In this document: piece by piece, positions 23,033 to 23,415 of the stretch
Layout: every line of letters starts with the position of its first letter
Numbering within the stretch: position 1 is the first letter of the stretch
NCBI GenBank assembly: GCA_025966215.1
Contig: JAOPVM010000131.1
Coordinates: forward strand, 1-23,415
DNA: 23,415 nucleotides
Direction: 5' to 3'
Origin: Klenkia sp.
Lineage (GTDB): Bacteria > Actinomycetota > Actinomycetes > Mycobacteriales > Geodermatophilaceae
Made by a program: the position numbers and the translations under genes
The notes under the pieces: model-generated
Database searches by the model: none
Told to the model about the DNA's origin: nothing
What the model saw: the letters and a program-made list of their open reading frames with translations, nothing else

Positions 23033-23415
23033 ACCCGACGCCCAGAACCGGCGGACGAACACGAACCCCAGGCCCGCTGGCTGACCTCCAGCTTCGACTG
23101 AGCGTCCTGGAGGACCGAGAAGCCATCCGCGAGCTGGACGCCCGGTACTGCAGGTACCTCGACCAGGGGCAGTGGAACGAACTCGCCGACTGCTTCACCC
23201 CCCACGGCACATTCGACGGCCTGTCGGTGGTGCGCGGCAGGACAGATCTCGTCCGGTTCTTCGCAGGCCTCGCCGACGAGGGACTCAGCACGTTCTGGCA
23301 CCACATCTCCAACCTGGAGATCAGCCTGCACCCCGAAGCGGTCGACGCCCACACCACCTCCTTGCTCTGGCAGCCCTGCGTCCTGGACGGGGTTCCTCAC
23401 GTGGCCGCCGGTCGC
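23029..23415 (+). CDS. SnoaL-like (NTF2-fold) protein, copy 2, 3' end beyond window
   Basis: The frame is open from the GTG at 23029, which overlaps the previous stop, to the window edge (129 codons). From LEDREAIRELDARYCRYLDQ onward it aligns with the protein at 4323. By eye, roughly 60-65 percent of about 100 residues are identical, including CFT, FDGLS, FFAGLA, WHH, SLLWQPCV and AGR. The first 27 or so residues are Pro/Arg/Thr-rich and have no counterpart in copy 1, so the true start could be further in, but no better start codon with a ribosome binding site is evident. The shared gene links the two catabolic modules. Its reaction is unknown. Confidence 0.8.
   Translation, partial: MNPTPRTGGRTRTPGPLADLQLRLSVLEDREAIRELDARYCRYLDQGQWNELADCFTPHGTFDGLSVVRGRTDLVRFFAGLADEGLSTFWHHISNLEISLHPEAVDAHTTSLLWQPCVLDGVPHVAAGR

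Overview
The window is high-GC actinobacterial chromosome or large-replicon DNA. GC-rich third positions, many GTG starts, an intradiol dioxygenase with Rhodococcus-like ligand spacing, and a mycofactocin-type short-chain dehydrogenase all point to Actinomycetota. The genus cannot be fixed from sequence alone. The whole stretch is catabolic and falls into two modules separated by a probable insertion scar near 16.65-16.77 kb.

Module 1 (1-16646) looks like an oxidative route for an unidentified, possibly alicyclic or terpenoid, substrate. A flavin reductase cut by the left edge (minus strand) is divergent from a luciferase-type FMNH2 monooxygenase (plus strand). Four plus-strand genes follow: an unknown 110-residue protein, a zinc alcohol dehydrogenase of the butanediol dehydrogenase type, a class III CoA-transferase and a SnoaL-like protein. 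Converging on them from the minus strand are a ribose-type ABC importer (binding lipoprotein, ATPase, two permeases), a 3-hydroxyacyl-CoA dehydrogenase, an acyl-CoA dehydrogenase, a mycofactocin-type SDR, a LysR regulator and an aldehyde dehydrogenase. A dodecin (flavin storage) and a zinc-free quinone oxidoreductase diverge from the importer. Four copies of a GTGTTCC-N5-GGAACAC type dyad lie in the three promoter regions of this module, which suggests one regulon. Each copy keeps the T-N11-A pattern of LysR boxes.

Module 2 (16763-23415) is a phenol-to-beta-ketoadipate ortho-cleavage operon. An IclR-family regulator is divergent from a flavin reductase and an HpaB/PheA1-type monooxygenase. 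Catechol 1,2-dioxygenase, muconate cycloisomerase and muconolactone isomerase follow. The operon continues, with ATGA and GTGA overlaps, into a 152-residue protein that resembles a shrunken FAD synthetase (RibF) and a second SnoaL-like gene cut by the right edge. That last gene is a clear paralogue of the one in module 1. No beta-ketoadipate enol-lactone hydrolase or later gene lies in the window.

Both modules are built around two-component flavin monooxygenases, and each carries an extra flavin-handling gene (dodecin in module 1, the RibF-like protein in module 2). No tRNA, rRNA or CRISPR array was seen. No gene-free stretch exceeds 300 bases.
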